A stretch of 64,000 bases of DNA from Roseiarcus sp963732155 (GTDB lineage: Bacteria; Pseudomonadota; Alphaproteobacteria; Rhizobiales; Beijerinckiaceae), in assembly GCA_963732155.1 (NCBI GenBank), contig CAVSYB010000007.1, positions 310,001 through 374,000 on the forward strand. The letters run 5' to 3'. Numbering within the stretch: the first letter of the stretch is position 1; each line of letters starts with the position of its first letter. Below, piece by piece: positions 16,790 through 26,067 of this stretch. The translations under genes and the position numbers were made by a program. Below the pieces are notes generated by a model. It had not been told where the DNA came from and searched no databases. It saw nothing but the letters and a program-made list of their open reading frames with translations.

Positions 16790-19486
16790 TTGCGCAAAAA
16801 TCCGGTCACACGAGCCGGCGGGCCAGTCCAGGAGACCAGTTTGGCCGCGCTTGCGAGGCTGGCGACCGCCTCGTCCCGAATCGTGGAGCGCGATCTTTAC
16901 GACACGATCGCTTCCCTCAAGGCGCAGGCGCTGCGCTACGAGACGGCGCTCGACAATATCTCGCAAGGCGTTTGCTTCTTCGACGGCGAGCAGCGGCTGA
17001 TCCTGTGCAACCGGCGCTACGCGGAAATCTATCGCCTTGCGCCCGACCAGATTCGTCCCGGAGCGACGCTTCGTCAGATTACGGAGAGCCGCTCGGTCGC
17101 CGGAACAAGCTCGATGTCCGTCGACGACTATCTCTCGTGGTGCGCTTCGGTCATCTCCCGCCGGGAATCAAGAACCTGGACCGCCGAGCTCAAGGACGGT
17201 CGAACGATCCACGTCTGCCACCAGCCGATGCCGGACGGCGGCTGGGTGGCGACGCATGAGGACATCACCGAACTCAAGGCGATGCGGGCGGTGGCCGACG
17301 AGCGCATTTCTCTGCAGGCGCTGATCGACTGGCTGCCCGACAACCTGTGGGTCAAGGACGTCGAGAGCCGCTTCGTCATTTCCAACAAGGTCACGGCGAC
17401 CCGGATGGGCCTGGCCGAGCCGGCGGCGCTGATCGGCAAGTCGGACCTGGAGCTGCTTCCCAGGGAGATCGCGCAGAAGTTCTACGCCGACGAGCAGAAG
17501 ATCATCCGGTCCGGGCAGCCGATGATCGACATGGAGGAATATGTCTTCGACGGGGCCGGCGGCAAGACGTGGATATCGACGACGAAAGTGCCGTTGCGCA
17601 ACGAGCGCAATGAAATCTTCGGCGTGGCCGGCGTCTCCCGCGACATCACCGAGCGCCGGCTCGCCGACGCCCTGCGCGACGGACAGGCGCAAATCCTCGA
17701 AATGATCGCCGTGAGCGCCCCGCTGGAGGCGGTGCTCGATCGTCTGGCGCGCCTTGTCGAATCCCAGTTGTCCGGCATATTCGTCTCCATCCTGCTGCTC
17801 GACAAGGACGGGACCCACCTGCGGCACGGCGCGGCGCCCAGCCTGCCGGAAGCCTACACCAAGGCCATCGACGGCGTGCGCGTCGGGCCCGGCGTCGGCT
17901 CGTGCGGCGCCAGCGTCCATCGCCGGGAAACCGTGGTCGTCGCCGACATCATGGGCGATCCGCTGTGGCGGGACTACCGCGAGCTGGCCGCCGCGCATGG
18001 GCTGCGGTCATGCTGGTCGACGCCGATCCTGTCGCATCACGGCGCGGTGCTCGGCACGTTCGCGATGTATTCGGCGACGGTGCGCGAACCGGCCGCCGCC
18101 GAGACGCGGCTGGTCGATGTCGCCACGCGCATCGCCGGCATCGCCATCGAGCGCAAGCAGGCCGAAGACCGCATTCATTTCATGGCCAATCACGACGCGC
18201 TGACCGGGCTTCCCAATCGCGCGCTGCTCAGCGACCGTCTCGAACAGGCGATCCTCTACGCCCAGCGCTACGACCGCTGGGTGACGGTCGTCTTCATCGA
18301 TCTGGACAATTTCAAATTCGTCAACGACAGCCTGGGCCACAACGCCGGTGACGAACTCCTCAAGATCGTCGCCAGCCGGATGGTCAAATGCGTGAGAGCC
18401 ACCGACACGGTGGTCCGCCTCGGCGGCGACGAATTCGTCGTGCTTCTCGTCGATCAGCCCAAGAATACCGACATTGCCAGCGCGACCCTGCAACAACTGA
18501 GAACGGCGATCGCGGAGACCGTCCATCTCGGAGGACATGATGTCAGGGTGACCGGCAGCCTCGGCATCGCGAACTACCCCAACGACGGGACCGACGCCGA
18601 CGCATTGCTGGCCAACGCCGACGCGGCGATGTATCGCGCCAAGGAGACCGGCCGCGACAATTTCCAGTTCTACACGCCCGAGCTGAACACCAAGGTCCAC
18701 GAAAAATTCCTGCTGCAAGAGGAATTGCGAAACGCGCTCGCTCGTTCCGAGTTCTTCCTGGTCTATCAGCCGCAGGTCGATCTGCGCACCGGGCGCGTCT
18801 TCGCCGTCGAAGCGTTGATCCGCTGGCGCCACCCGACGCTGGGCGTTATTTCGCCGGTCAGGTTCATCCCGATGGCGGAAGAGTCAGGACAGATCGTGCC
18901 GATCGGCGATTGGGTGTTGCACGAAGCCTGCCGGCAGAACAAGGCCTGGCAGGACGCGGGCCTGCCGCCTGTCACGATCTGCGTCAACGTGTCGGCGCGG
19001 CAATTCAGGGAAAGGAGCCTGGTCAAAGGGGTCGTCAGCGCGCTGCGCGAAAGCGGGCTGGAGGCCAGATCTCTCGAACTGGAGCTCACCGAAAGCCTGA
19101 TCATGCAGGACGTCGACCAGGCGGTCGCGACGATGAAGGAATTGCAGCGCCTCGGCGTTCAGCTTTCGATCGACGATTTCGGCACCGGCTATTCCAGCCT
19201 CGCGGCGCTGAAGACGTTCCCGGTCGCCCGGTTGAAGATCGACAAGTCGTTCATCGACGATCTCGAAAGCAATGAGAACGACAGGGCGGTCGCGAGCGCG
19301 GTGATCCTGCTAGGCCAGAAGCTCAACTTGCGGGTGATCGCCGAGGGCGTCGAGACGGACGAACAGGTGGCGTTCCTGCGCGCCAACAATTGCGATGAAA
19401 TGCAGGGCTACCATTTCAGCAAGCCCATTCCGCCGCACGAAATCGCCAAACTGCTCGGTGCGAATCGGGACGCAGCCAAACCCTGA
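16790..19486 (+). CDS. PAS-PAS-GAF diguanylate cyclase/phosphodiesterase
   Basis: A soluble 898-residue c-di-GMP enzyme. Order: a coiled start (1-45), PAS (about 48-165, ALDNISQGVCFFDGEQRL), second PAS (about 175-300, ending GVAGVSRDITERR), GAF (about 310-455), GGDEF (about 465-625) and EAL (about 640-890). GGDEF is intact at 545-549 and EAL intact at 674-676, with DDFGTGYSSL in the EAL domain, so both synthesis and breakdown of c-di-GMP are possible. No membrane segment is seen; the signal is presumably a cytosolic ligand. The start is a TTG at 16790 with GGAGGAG at 16777-16783. Confidence 0.93.
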   Translation: MRKNPVTRAGGPVQETSLAALARLATASSRIVERDLYDTIASLKAQALRYETALDNISQGVCFFDGEQRLILCNRRYAEIYRLAPDQIRPGATLRQITESRSVAGTSSMSVDDYLSWCASVISRRESRTWTAELKDGRTIHVCHQPMPDGGWVATHEDITELKAMRAVADERISLQALIDWLPDNLWVKDVESRFVISNKVTATRMGLAEPAALIGKSDLELLPREIAQKFYADEQKIIRSGQPMIDMEEYVFDGAGGKTWISTTKVPLRNERNEIFGVAGVSRDITERRLADALRDGQAQILEMIAVSAPLEAVLDRLARLVESQLSGIFVSILLLDKDGTHLRHGAAPSLPEAYTKAIDGVRVGPGVGSCGASVHRRETVVVADIMGDPLWRDYRELAAAHGLRSCWSTPILSHHGAVLGTFAMYSATVREPAAAETRLVDVATRIAGIAIERKQAEDRIHFMANHDALTGLPNRALLSDRLEQAILYAQRYDRWVTVVFIDLDNFKFVNDSLGHNAGDELLKIVASRMVKCVRATDTVVRLGGDEFVVLLVDQPKNTDIASATLQQLRTAIAETVHLGGHDVRVTGSLGIANYPNDGTDADALLANADAAMYRAKETGRDNFQFYTPELNTKVHEKFLLQEELRNALARSEFFLVYQPQVDLRTGRVFAVEALIRWRHPTLGVISPVRFIPMAEESGQIVPIGDWVLHEACRQNKAWQDAGLPPVTICVNVSARQFRERSLVKGVVSALRESGLEARSLELELTESLIMQDVDQAVATMKELQRLGVQLSIDDFGTGYSSLAALKTFPVARLKIDKSFIDDLESNENDRAVASAVILLGQKLNLRVIAEGVETDEQVAFLRANNCDEMQGYHFSKPIPPHEIAKLLGANRDAAKP

Positions 19487-19513
19487 CGACAGCGCCGGAC
19501 GCCAAGGACGCGC

Positions 19514-20233
19514 TTACAGCCCCTGCCCGTTGACCGCCGCCGTCAGCCGATCCACGGCGGCCCGCAGCGAAGGCAGTTGCGGCGCGATTTCCAGGGCGCG
19601 CCGATAGGCGCGCAGGGCGTCATCGCGAAATCCCCTGCTCTCGAGGATCATCCCCAGACCGGACAAGGCGCCGAAATGGCGAGGCTCGAGGATCAGCACA
19701 TGGGCGATGTCGGCCATCGAGCCCTCGTCGTCGCCCGCCAGGTGCCGCACCGTCGCGCGCTTGTTCCACGCCTCCGCCCATTCGGGTTGCAGGATGACGA
19801 TCTTGTCGAGCAGCGCCAGCGAGGTTTCCACATTGCGCGTCTCGACCGCCGCGATGGCGCGGGCCATCAGGAAATCACCGGTGCTCGAGCCCGATTCCAA
19901 TTGCAGCCGATCGATCGCCAGGACAATCCCGCTGGTCTCGGCGGCGTCGCTCGAGGCCGCAAGGCGGGCGAACAGATCGTCGAGCTTCTCGCGGCGCATC
20001 TGCGCGGGCGGCGGCGGCTCCGGCGCCAGCGCGGCGCCGCCGGTCGGCGCGGGCGTTAAATCCTCCTGCGCGCGCGGCTCGGAGTCGGCGACGTGAAGGC
20101 GCGGACTCGAGGCGGCCGGCGTGGCGGCGCGCCAGCCGACGCCGAGGCCGCCGACCCCGTCGGCGCCGGCCGGCGCGGCGCTGAAAAGGCCTGCGGAAAG
20201 GGTGATGAAAACGATGCGGCCGACCCGGATCAT
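19514..20233 (-). CDS. TPR-repeat exported protein
   Basis: A 239-residue protein with an N-terminal signal sequence (IVFITLSAGLFSAAPAGA), a Pro/Ala-rich spacer up to residue 80, and about three tetratricopeptide repeats from residue 125 to the end (LLDKIVILQPEWAEAWNKRA; LILEPRHFGALSGLGMILE; AYRRALEIAPQLPSLRAA). TPR domains bind partner proteins; a periplasmic scaffold role is likely, but the partner is unknown. It converges with the GGDEF-EAL gene, 27 bases away. Confidence 0.82.
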   Translation of the reverse strand: MIRVGRIVFITLSAGLFSAAPAGADGVGGLGVGWRAATPAASSPRLHVADSEPRAQEDLTPAPTGGAALAPEPPPPAQMRREKLDDLFARLAASSDAAETSGIVLAIDRLQLESGSSTGDFLMARAIAAVETRNVETSLALLDKIVILQPEWAEAWNKRATVRHLAGDDEGSMADIAHVLILEPRHFGALSGLGMILESRGFRDDALRAYRRALEIAPQLPSLRAAVDRLTAAVNGQGL

Positions 20234-20315
20234 CAGGCCAGTTTACGTCGCTGCGCGCGCCGGGTCAAAACCCTGCGTCTTCAGGGATCAGGCGCCTCGC
20301 CGCCGTCCGACGCCG

Positions 20316-20441
20316 TCAGCCCTGGCGGGCCTTGAAGCGCTTTTGGGTCTTGTTGATGATGTAGACACGGCCCTTGCGGCGCACCAACTGATTATCGCGA
20401 TGACGCGCGCGCAGGGATTTCAAGGAGTTGCGGACTTTCAC
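20316..20441 (-). CDS. rpmJ: 50S ribosomal protein L36 (zinc-free type)
   Basis: A 41-residue protein, MKVRNSLKSLRARHRD onward, with LVRRKGRVYIINKTQKRFK, which matches L36 of the form that lacks the CxxC...CxxxxH zinc site. L36 is a small, highly basic protein of the large ribosomal subunit. The start is a GTG at 20441 and the stop is TGA at 20316-20318. It stands alone, away from the main ribosomal clusters, as is usual for this form in Rhizobiales. Confidence 0.95.
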   Translation of the reverse strand: MKVRNSLKSLRARHRDNQLVRRKGRVYIINKTQKRFKARQG

Positions 20442-20684
20442 AGGTCACCCGATCAAGCAGGGCCGGCGGGCTTGACCCACGGCTCCAAATTGGCGAGCGG
20501 CTGCTATGCCCGATTACGCGGCGCCGATCAAGCGGGAAATGCCCGTCGCGCCGGCTTGAAAAACATCTCGGCAAGCGCCAGTCTGCCCTCGATTCACCGG
20601 CGCGCGTCACGCCGCCTGGAACGGGACGCGCCCGGCGACCGGGCTTGCCAAGCGCAAAGGCGCGGCGGGCCGAGGAGACAGGCC

Positions 20685-21110
20685 ATGTTCCACAAGATCA
20701 TCGTCGCCGTCGATCTGGCCGACCCGGCGCCGACGCCGAAGGGCCTCGATCAGGCCGTCGAGCTCGCCACGGCGAGCGGCGGCCTGTTGCGGTTGGTCAA
20801 CATTCAGCCGCTGATGCCGGCGACGTTCATGGAATATGTTCCGGCCGACTTCGACGCCGAGCAGGAGAAGCGCGCGCGCCTGGCCTTGCAGACCGTCGTC
20901 GCCGCCGTCCCATTGCCGAAGGACCGGGTTTCCGGCGCGGTGCGCGTCGGCGGCATCTACCACGAAATTCTCGCCGAGGCCGCCGCCTGGGGCGCCGATC
21001 TGATCGTCGTCGGTTCGCACCGGCCGGTCGTCGCCGACTATCTCCTCGGTTCGAACGCCAAGACGATCGTGCGCCACGCGCTGTGTTCGGTGCTCGTTGT
21101 GCGCAATTGA
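20685..21110 (+). CDS. Universal stress protein (UspA family)
   Basis: A 141-residue single-domain Usp. It begins MFHKIIVAVDLADP, and the C-terminal nucleotide-binding signature is DLIVVGSHRP...LLGSNAKTIVRHALCSVLVVR, the G-2x-G-9x-G(S/T) pattern of ATP-binding Usps. Such proteins accumulate in starvation or stress. GAGGAGA lies 7 bases upstream of the ATG at 20685. It stands alone; 243 bases separate it from rpmJ on the other side, a divergent promoter region. Confidence 0.9.
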   Translation: MFHKIIVAVDLADPAPTPKGLDQAVELATASGGLLRLVNIQPLMPATFMEYVPADFDAEQEKRARLALQTVVAAVPLPKDRVSGAVRVGGIYHEILAEAAAWGADLIVVGSHRPVVADYLLGSNAKTIVRHALCSVLVVRN

Positions 21111-21131
21111 GCGCGGCCCGGCCGCTCGCCC

Positions 21132-22307
21132 CTAACGCGTCAGCGCCCGCATCGCCGCCTCCAGCCCGTCGGGGGTCAGCGCGAACATGCGGTCCTGAAA
21201 AATCCTGGCGATGATGCCGGTCGATTGCGAATAGGTCCATTGCGGCTGCGGGGTCGGGTTGATCCAGACCGCGCGCGGCCAGGCCCGCAGCGCCCGCTGC
21301 AGCCACGCCTGGCCGGCCTCGGGATTGACGTGTTCGACCGAGCCGCCGGGCATGGTGATCTCATGCGGGCTCATGGCGGCGTCGCCGACGAAGATCACGC
21401 GATAGTCGCGCGCATAGGTGTTGATGAGGTCATACGTCGAAGTGCGTTCGGCGTGGCGGCGGCGGTTGTCCTTCCAGACGCTCTCATAGAGGCAATTATG
21501 GAAGTAGAAATGCTCCAGCCGCTTGAACTCGCTGCGCGCCGCTGAAAACAGATTCTCGGCCGCTTCGACGTGCCAATCCATCGAGCCGCCGACGTCGAGA
21601 AACAGCAGAACCTTCACGGCGTTTCGACGCTCGGGCCGCAATTGCACGTCGACATAGCCCTTGATGGCGCTGTCGCGGATCGTGCCGTCAAGATCGAGCT
21701 CCTCGGCCGCGCCCTCGCGCGCGAAGCGGCGCAGACGGCGCAGCGCGATCTTGACGTTGCGCGGCCCCAATTCCTCCGAGCCGCTGAAGTCCTTGAAATC
21801 GCGTCGGTCCCAGACTTTGACGGCGCTGCGGTTGCGGCCCGCCGGTTGGCCGATGCGAATCCCTTCGGGGTTGTCGCCATAGGCGCCGAACGGCGAGGTC
21901 CCCGCCGTGCCGATCCATTTGGAGCCGCCCTGATGGCGCCCCTTTTGCTCGGCCAGACGCTCGCGCAGCGTCTCCATCAGCTTCTCGAACCCCATCGCCT
22001 TGAGCTGCGCCTTTTCCTCGGGCGACAGATAGCGCTCGGCGAGCTTGCGCAGCCATTCCTCCGGTATGTCCTGCCGCTCGATTGCTTCGGTCAGGGAGTC
22101 CACGCCCTTGAACGCGGCGGCGAAGACCAGGTCGAACTTGTCGAGATTGCGCTCGTCCTTGACGAGCAGCGCGCGCGACAAATGATAAAAATCCTCGACG
22201 GATTTGTCAGCGAGATCTCGCTCCAGCGCCTGCATCAGCACGAGATATTCGCGCGGAGTGACCGGGACGCGGGCCTGGCGGAGCGAGGCGAAGAACGACA
22301 GGAACAT
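21132..22307 (-). CDS. VWA-domain (CoxE-like) protein
   Basis: A 391-residue cytosolic protein of the CoxE-like von Willebrand A family. The N-terminal half is helical (MFLSFFASLRQARVPVTPRE start). The VWA domain (about residues 205-390) has a metal site variant, FLDVGGSMDWHVE, where the usual DxSxS reads DVGGS, and later VIFVGDAAMSP. CoxE-like proteins usually work with a MoxR AAA+ ATPase in metal-cofactor or complex maturation; no such ATPase is in this window. The start at 22307 is chosen because the longer frame to 22496 runs through the promoter region of the opposite operon. Confidence 0.85.
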   Translation of the reverse strand: MFLSFFASLRQARVPVTPREYLVLMQALERDLADKSVEDFYHLSRALLVKDERNLDKFDLVFAAAFKGVDSLTEAIERQDIPEEWLRKLAERYLSPEEKAQLKAMGFEKLMETLRERLAEQKGRHQGGSKWIGTAGTSPFGAYGDNPEGIRIGQPAGRNRSAVKVWDRRDFKDFSGSEELGPRNVKIALRRLRRFAREGAAEELDLDGTIRDSAIKGYVDVQLRPERRNAVKVLLFLDVGGSMDWHVEAAENLFSAARSEFKRLEHFYFHNCLYESVWKDNRRRHAERTSTYDLINTYARDYRVIFVGDAAMSPHEITMPGGSVEHVNPEAGQAWLQRALRAWPRAVWINPTPQPQWTYSQSTGIIARIFQDRMFALTPDGLEAAMRALTR

Positions 22308-22515
22308 TTGACGATGGCGCCGCGATCGGTGGATGCGGCGATCAAGCCCGATTGCGGGCGAGGCGCCAAGGGAATTTTGTCGAGGACGCGTCCCGCGCCA
22401 CAGCAGAGCGCCATGGGACCGGTCGGGACGCCCGTTGCATGGCGGTCGTTTAGCCATTGTTAAGTCATTGACACGTATAGGTTGCAAATCATACATTCTG
22501 CGACCTATGGAGGCG
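22308..22515. other. Divergent regulatory region between VWA gene and signalling operon
   Basis: The left part is GC-rich without signals; from about 22440 it becomes AT-richer and contains the promoter listed at 22468-22497. No operator or terminator was recognised. Confidence 0.45.
22468..22497 (+). promoter_or_regulatory. Candidate sigma70 promoter of the signalling operon
   Basis: A perfect -35 box TTGACA (22468-22473) is followed after 18 bases by TACATT (22492-22497), a 4/6 match to the -10 consensus, within a locally AT-rich stretch. It faces the response-regulator operon and would start RNA around 22504, only a few bases before ATG 22507. Confidence 0.45.
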
Positions 22516-22656
22516 ATGGAGGTGAGAGCTTCGCGACAGGCGGTCCGGCCGCCATCGGGGATCGCCGCCGGCGGCGACGCGGCGGCGAGATCGCCTCTGG
22601 ATCAATGGCTTTGGCCTGTCCCGCGCGCCGCGCGAGAAACGCGTAGGCGGCCATGA
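22516..22656 (+). CDS. Possible short upstream peptide of the signalling operon
   Basis: A 46-codon frame beginning ATGGAGGTGAGAGC, with GGAGG just upstream (22509-22513) and alternative starts ATG 22507 and GTG 22522. It ends in a TGA that overlaps the ATG of the response regulator (ATGA, 22653-22656). The sequence is Ala/Arg/Pro-rich and without a family. The coupling and ribosome site argue for translation; the composition is equally compatible with chance in GC-rich DNA. Confidence 0.25.
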   Translation: MEVRASRQAVRPPSGIAAGGDAAARSPLDQWLWPVPRAARETRRRP

Positions 22657-23051
22657 TCTCGCGATCGCTTCTCCAACGCGTCATGCACGTGGATGACGAG
22701 GACGACATCCGCGAGGTGACGAATCTGGCCCTCGACTCGATCGGGAATTATACGGTTTGCTCTTGTAAGTCGGGCGCGGATGCGCTCGCCACCCTTTCCG
22801 GATTCTCGCCGGAACTCATTCTGCTGGACGTGATGATGCCGACGATGAGCGGCCCGGACGTCCTGCGCGCGCTCCGCAAGACGCCCCGGGGCGCCGACAT
22901 TCCGGTGGTGTTCATGACCGCCAGAGTCCAATCGAACGACATCGCAACGCTCAAGGCGCTCGGCGCGATTGACGTCATTCAGAAACCGTTCGACCCCCTG
23001 GCGCTATCCGACCAGGTCGCAAAAATCTGGGCGCGCCATGTCCACGACTAG
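22653..23051 (+). CDS. Single-domain response regulator (CheY-like)
   Basis: A 132-residue stand-alone receiver. Acidic pocket residues are D14/D15, the phospho-acceptor is D59 in LILLDVMMPTMSG, with the conserved Thr in FMTA (about residue 89) and the signalling Lys K111 in VIQKPF. There is no output domain, so it probably shuttles phosphate within a relay or binds a target directly. It is the first recognised gene of a four-gene signalling operon, overlapping the next by 14 bases. Confidence 0.9.
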   Translation: MISRSLLQRVMHVDDEDDIREVTNLALDSIGNYTVCSCKSGADALATLSGFSPELILLDVMMPTMSGPDVLRALRKTPRGADIPVVFMTARVQSNDIATLKALGAIDVIQKPFDPLALSDQVAKIWARHVHD

Positions 23052-24333
23052 CGGCCTGGACATCGAGGACCGCCTGCTGCGGCTTCGCAAGTCGTACGGC
23101 GCAACGCTGCATGAGAAGACTGAACGTCTCCAGCGAGCGGCGCGGGACTTCAACCCTGCCGACGAAAAGCGGACGCGCGTTTCGCTCGAGGAGGCGCGGG
23201 CGCTCGCCCACAACGTCGCCGGGTCGGCGCCCACCTTTGGTTTCGCCGGCGTCGGACAAATCGCCCGCGCGCTGGAATATCGCCTGGAGGGCCTCATCAA
23301 CAGCCGGGCGCCGATCGACAAGAGCAGCCGGCGGGAAATCGAGGACCTGTTGCAGCAGATCGCGCAGGAGGAAAAGCAATCTCAACTCTCGATCCAATCA
23401 AAATCGACGCCGAGGCGGCATCACCGCCTGCTGGTCGCCAAGGGCCGACGTTGGCTGTCGCGAGAAATCGCCCTCGCCTTCGAGAGACATGGTTTTGATA
23501 TTCAGGTCAGCGACGACTACGAAACGACGGTTTCGCAGGCCGAGGCGTTCGGACCGGACGTTCTGATCATACCGATCGATACAGAAGAGGTCGCCGGATT
23601 CGACCTCGCTGCGAGAATTTGGGAAAAAGAATCATTCTCCCATGTCGAGATGTTCTTCTTCGTGAAGTCGGAGGCTTTTCACGAAAAGGTTCTGCTCAGC
23701 GGCGTGTCGGACGAGTGGTTCATTGTCCTGCCGTTCGACAGCCAGCAACTTGCCTCTCGTATTCTTCGTCGGGTCTTCAATATAAAAGTCGGCCGCGAGG
23801 CCAGCAACAAGCCGTATCTGGCGCCGTATCTGGAGAGCTTCAAGAGGCTCGCCGGCGCCGGAGGCGATCCGCTTCTCGTCACGCCGCCGGCGGCCGCGCC
23901 GTCCCTGGCGGCGGCGGGCGCCGGTTCGCCGGCGCGCGCGCCCGGTCAAAGCGGAAAGCGGGTGCTGGTGGTCGACGACGACAGGCATCTGGTCGACGCC
24001 ATATGCGAGGTCTTGCGCAGCTCTGGAGTTCAACTGTTCAAGGCCTATTCGGGATTTCAGGGCGTGCAACTGGCGACCAAGGAGGTCCCTGACTTGATCA
24101 TCACCGACTTCGAAATGCCCAACGGCTCCGCAGAATACCTGATTTCGAATTTGCGGCGATCGGAGTCGACGAGGCCGATCAAGGTCATCGTCATGACCGG
24201 GCATGAGGTGCTCGAACGCTACAGATTGAGCCACAACCCGGCGTCCTACCTGAAAGTGGTCTCATACCAGCCCAAACCGATCGACCTCGACGGACTCTGC
24301 GGCGAAGTGAGGCGGCAGTTGGCGGTCGCGTGA
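23038..24333 (+). CDS. Hpt-receiver-receiver phosphorelay protein
   Basis: A 431-residue protein with three modules. An N-terminal Hpt-like domain carries H58 in ALAHNVAGSAPTFGF. A middle domain (about 135-255) has receiver-like strands but lacks the acidic pocket, so it looks like a pseudo-receiver. A Pro/Ala linker precedes a C-terminal receiver (about 308-430) with VLVVDDDRH, D357 in IITDFEMPNG, the Thr in VIVMTGHE and a Lys in YQPKPID. It could accept phosphate on H58 and on D357, a good intermediate between the kinases and the single receiver. ATG 23038 lies inside the upstream gene. Confidence 0.82.
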   Translation: MSTTSGLDIEDRLLRLRKSYGATLHEKTERLQRAARDFNPADEKRTRVSLEEARALAHNVAGSAPTFGFAGVGQIARALEYRLEGLINSRAPIDKSSRREIEDLLQQIAQEEKQSQLSIQSKSTPRRHHRLLVAKGRRWLSREIALAFERHGFDIQVSDDYETTVSQAEAFGPDVLIIPIDTEEVAGFDLAARIWEKESFSHVEMFFFVKSEAFHEKVLLSGVSDEWFIVLPFDSQQLASRILRRVFNIKVGREASNKPYLAPYLESFKRLAGAGGDPLLVTPPAAAPSLAAAGAGSPARAPGQSGKRVLVVDDDRHLVDAICEVLRSSGVQLFKAYSGFQGVQLATKEVPDLIITDFEMPNGSAEYLISNLRRSESTRPIKVIVMTGHEVLERYRLSHNPASYLKVVSYQPKPIDLDGLCGEVRRQLAVA

Positions 24334-24543
24334 TGGGCGGCGCCCCGCAGAAGGGCGTCGTCAGCTTGAACGTTGGCGAAGCATGAACGGTCTGGATGCA
24401 ACGGAACCACACGAAGACAAAGCGCCGAGGGCGATCGACCGGCCATGAGGGCGGCGCGCCGTGGCGAGCAGACGACGGCGCGGCGCGCGCCATCCCCCGC
24501 ATCGACCCGACGCCAAGCCTCGCGCTCGCAGGAGAAGACGCCC

Positions 24544-26067
24544 TTGGGCAAACCGCTCAACGTATTGATGGTCGAGGACGATCCCGACGACCTGGAGTTG
24601 ATTCTTCAGACGCTCTGGCGCGGCGGCTATGACCCCGTCCACCGATGGGTCGACAACGCCGCGGCGCTCAAGCGCGCGCTCGAATCCCAGCCGTGGGAAG
24701 TGATCCTGTCCGACTATTCGTTGCCGAAGTTCACCGGTCTCGAGGCGCTTCGCGCGGTGCGTGAAGTCTATCGTCTCGATGTTCCCTTCATCTTCATTTC
24801 AGGCGTCATCGGCGAAGACGCGGCGGTCATGATGATGAAGGCCGGCGCCCAGGATTTCGTGCGCAAGGACAATCTGGCTCGACTTTCCGCGGCGATCGAG
24901 CGCGAGCTCGGCGCGGCGGAGACCCGCCGCAAGAAACGGCAGGCCGACGAGAAGCTGGAGTTTGAGCGGCAGTTGCTGCGCCAGCTCATGGAGGGCATCC
25001 CCGACGCCATCTACTTCAAGGATCTGCAGCGTCGCTACACCCATCTCAATGACGCGGAACGTCTGCGCCTGAACATTGCCCCGAATGAGGACGTGCGCGG
25101 CAAGACGGCCGACGCATTTCTTTCGCCGCAACAAGCCGAAATGCGGCGCAAGGAAGAGGAAAAGATATTTTCGACCGGCGAGCCGCTCGTCGATTGCAGC
25201 GAGCGGCGCGAGCAGCCGGACGGCGTCGTCCATTGGCTTTCGACCACCAAGGCGGCGATTCGCGATCAGAGCGGCGCCATCGTCGGACTCGTCGGCATCT
25301 CGCGCGACATTACGGAGCAAAAGCGCCACGAGCAGATGAAAGACGAATTCGTCGCGACCGTCAGCCACGAGCTGCGCACGCCGCTGACCTCGATCGCCGG
25401 CGCGCTCGGGCTTCTGGCCGGCGGCGCGGTCGGCGCCATCCCCGAGCCGGCCCTGCGCCTGCTCTCAATCGCGCGCACGAACTGCCAACGCCTCGTTCGG
25501 CTGGTCAACGACATCCTGGATATTCAGAAGATCGAGACCGGCAACATGGCGTTCGACTTTCAACCGCTGGAAGTGCGCCCGCTGGTCGAGCAGGCGATCG
25601 AAGCCACCCGCGGTTTCGCCGAGGGTTACGGCGTGCCGGTTCGCCTCGACGATTGCGCGGCGAGCGGCGTGGTGCTCGCGGACGCCGATCGACTGACCCA
25701 GGTCATCACGAATCTCCTGTCGAACGCCATCAAGTTCTCGCCGCGCAGCGCGGAAGTGATCGTCAGAATCGAACATTGCGATCGAACCGTCCGCATTTTG
25801 GTTCGCGACCACGGTCCGGGCATTCCCGAAGCCTACCGGAAAAGCATCTTCGAGAAATTCGTCCAGGTCGACGCGACCAACACCCGCCTGATCGGCGGCA
25901 CCGGACTGGGCTTGAACATCGTCAAGCAGATCGTCGAGCGGCTCGACGGCGAGATCGATTTCGAGGCCGCCCCGGGCGGCGGCACGATCTTCTGCCTCAT
26001 GCTCGGCGCGCTGGAGCCGGCAACCGCGGCCGACGATCGGCCATCGCCGGCCCGCATCGCGTTATGA
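24544..26067 (+). CDS. Receiver-PAS-histidine kinase
   Basis: A 507-residue cytosolic kinase with a receiver at its N-terminus (VLMVEDDPDDLE, D57 in ILSDYSLPKF), a PAS domain (about 145-255, ending GISRDITEQ), a HisKA dimerisation helix with H275 in VSHELRTPL and an HATPase domain (NLLSNAIKFS, DHGPGIPE, GTGLGL). The N-terminal receiver may gate the kinase or accept phosphate from a partner. The TTG at 24544 is preferred because GGAGAAG lies 6 bases upstream; TTG 24373 or ATG 24445 would add a disordered Arg-rich leader. The stop overlaps the next ATG. Confidence 0.88.
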   Translation: MGKPLNVLMVEDDPDDLELILQTLWRGGYDPVHRWVDNAAALKRALESQPWEVILSDYSLPKFTGLEALRAVREVYRLDVPFIFISGVIGEDAAVMMMKAGAQDFVRKDNLARLSAAIERELGAAETRRKKRQADEKLEFERQLLRQLMEGIPDAIYFKDLQRRYTHLNDAERLRLNIAPNEDVRGKTADAFLSPQQAEMRRKEEEKIFSTGEPLVDCSERREQPDGVVHWLSTTKAAIRDQSGAIVGLVGISRDITEQKRHEQMKDEFVATVSHELRTPLTSIAGALGLLAGGAVGAIPEPALRLLSIARTNCQRLVRLVNDILDIQKIETGNMAFDFQPLEVRPLVEQAIEATRGFAEGYGVPVRLDDCAASGVVLADADRLTQVITNLLSNAIKFSPRSAEVIVRIEHCDRTVRILVRDHGPGIPEAYRKSIFEKFVQVDATNTRLIGGTGLGLNIVKQIVERLDGEIDFEAAPGGGTIFCLMLGALEPATAADDRPSPARIAL

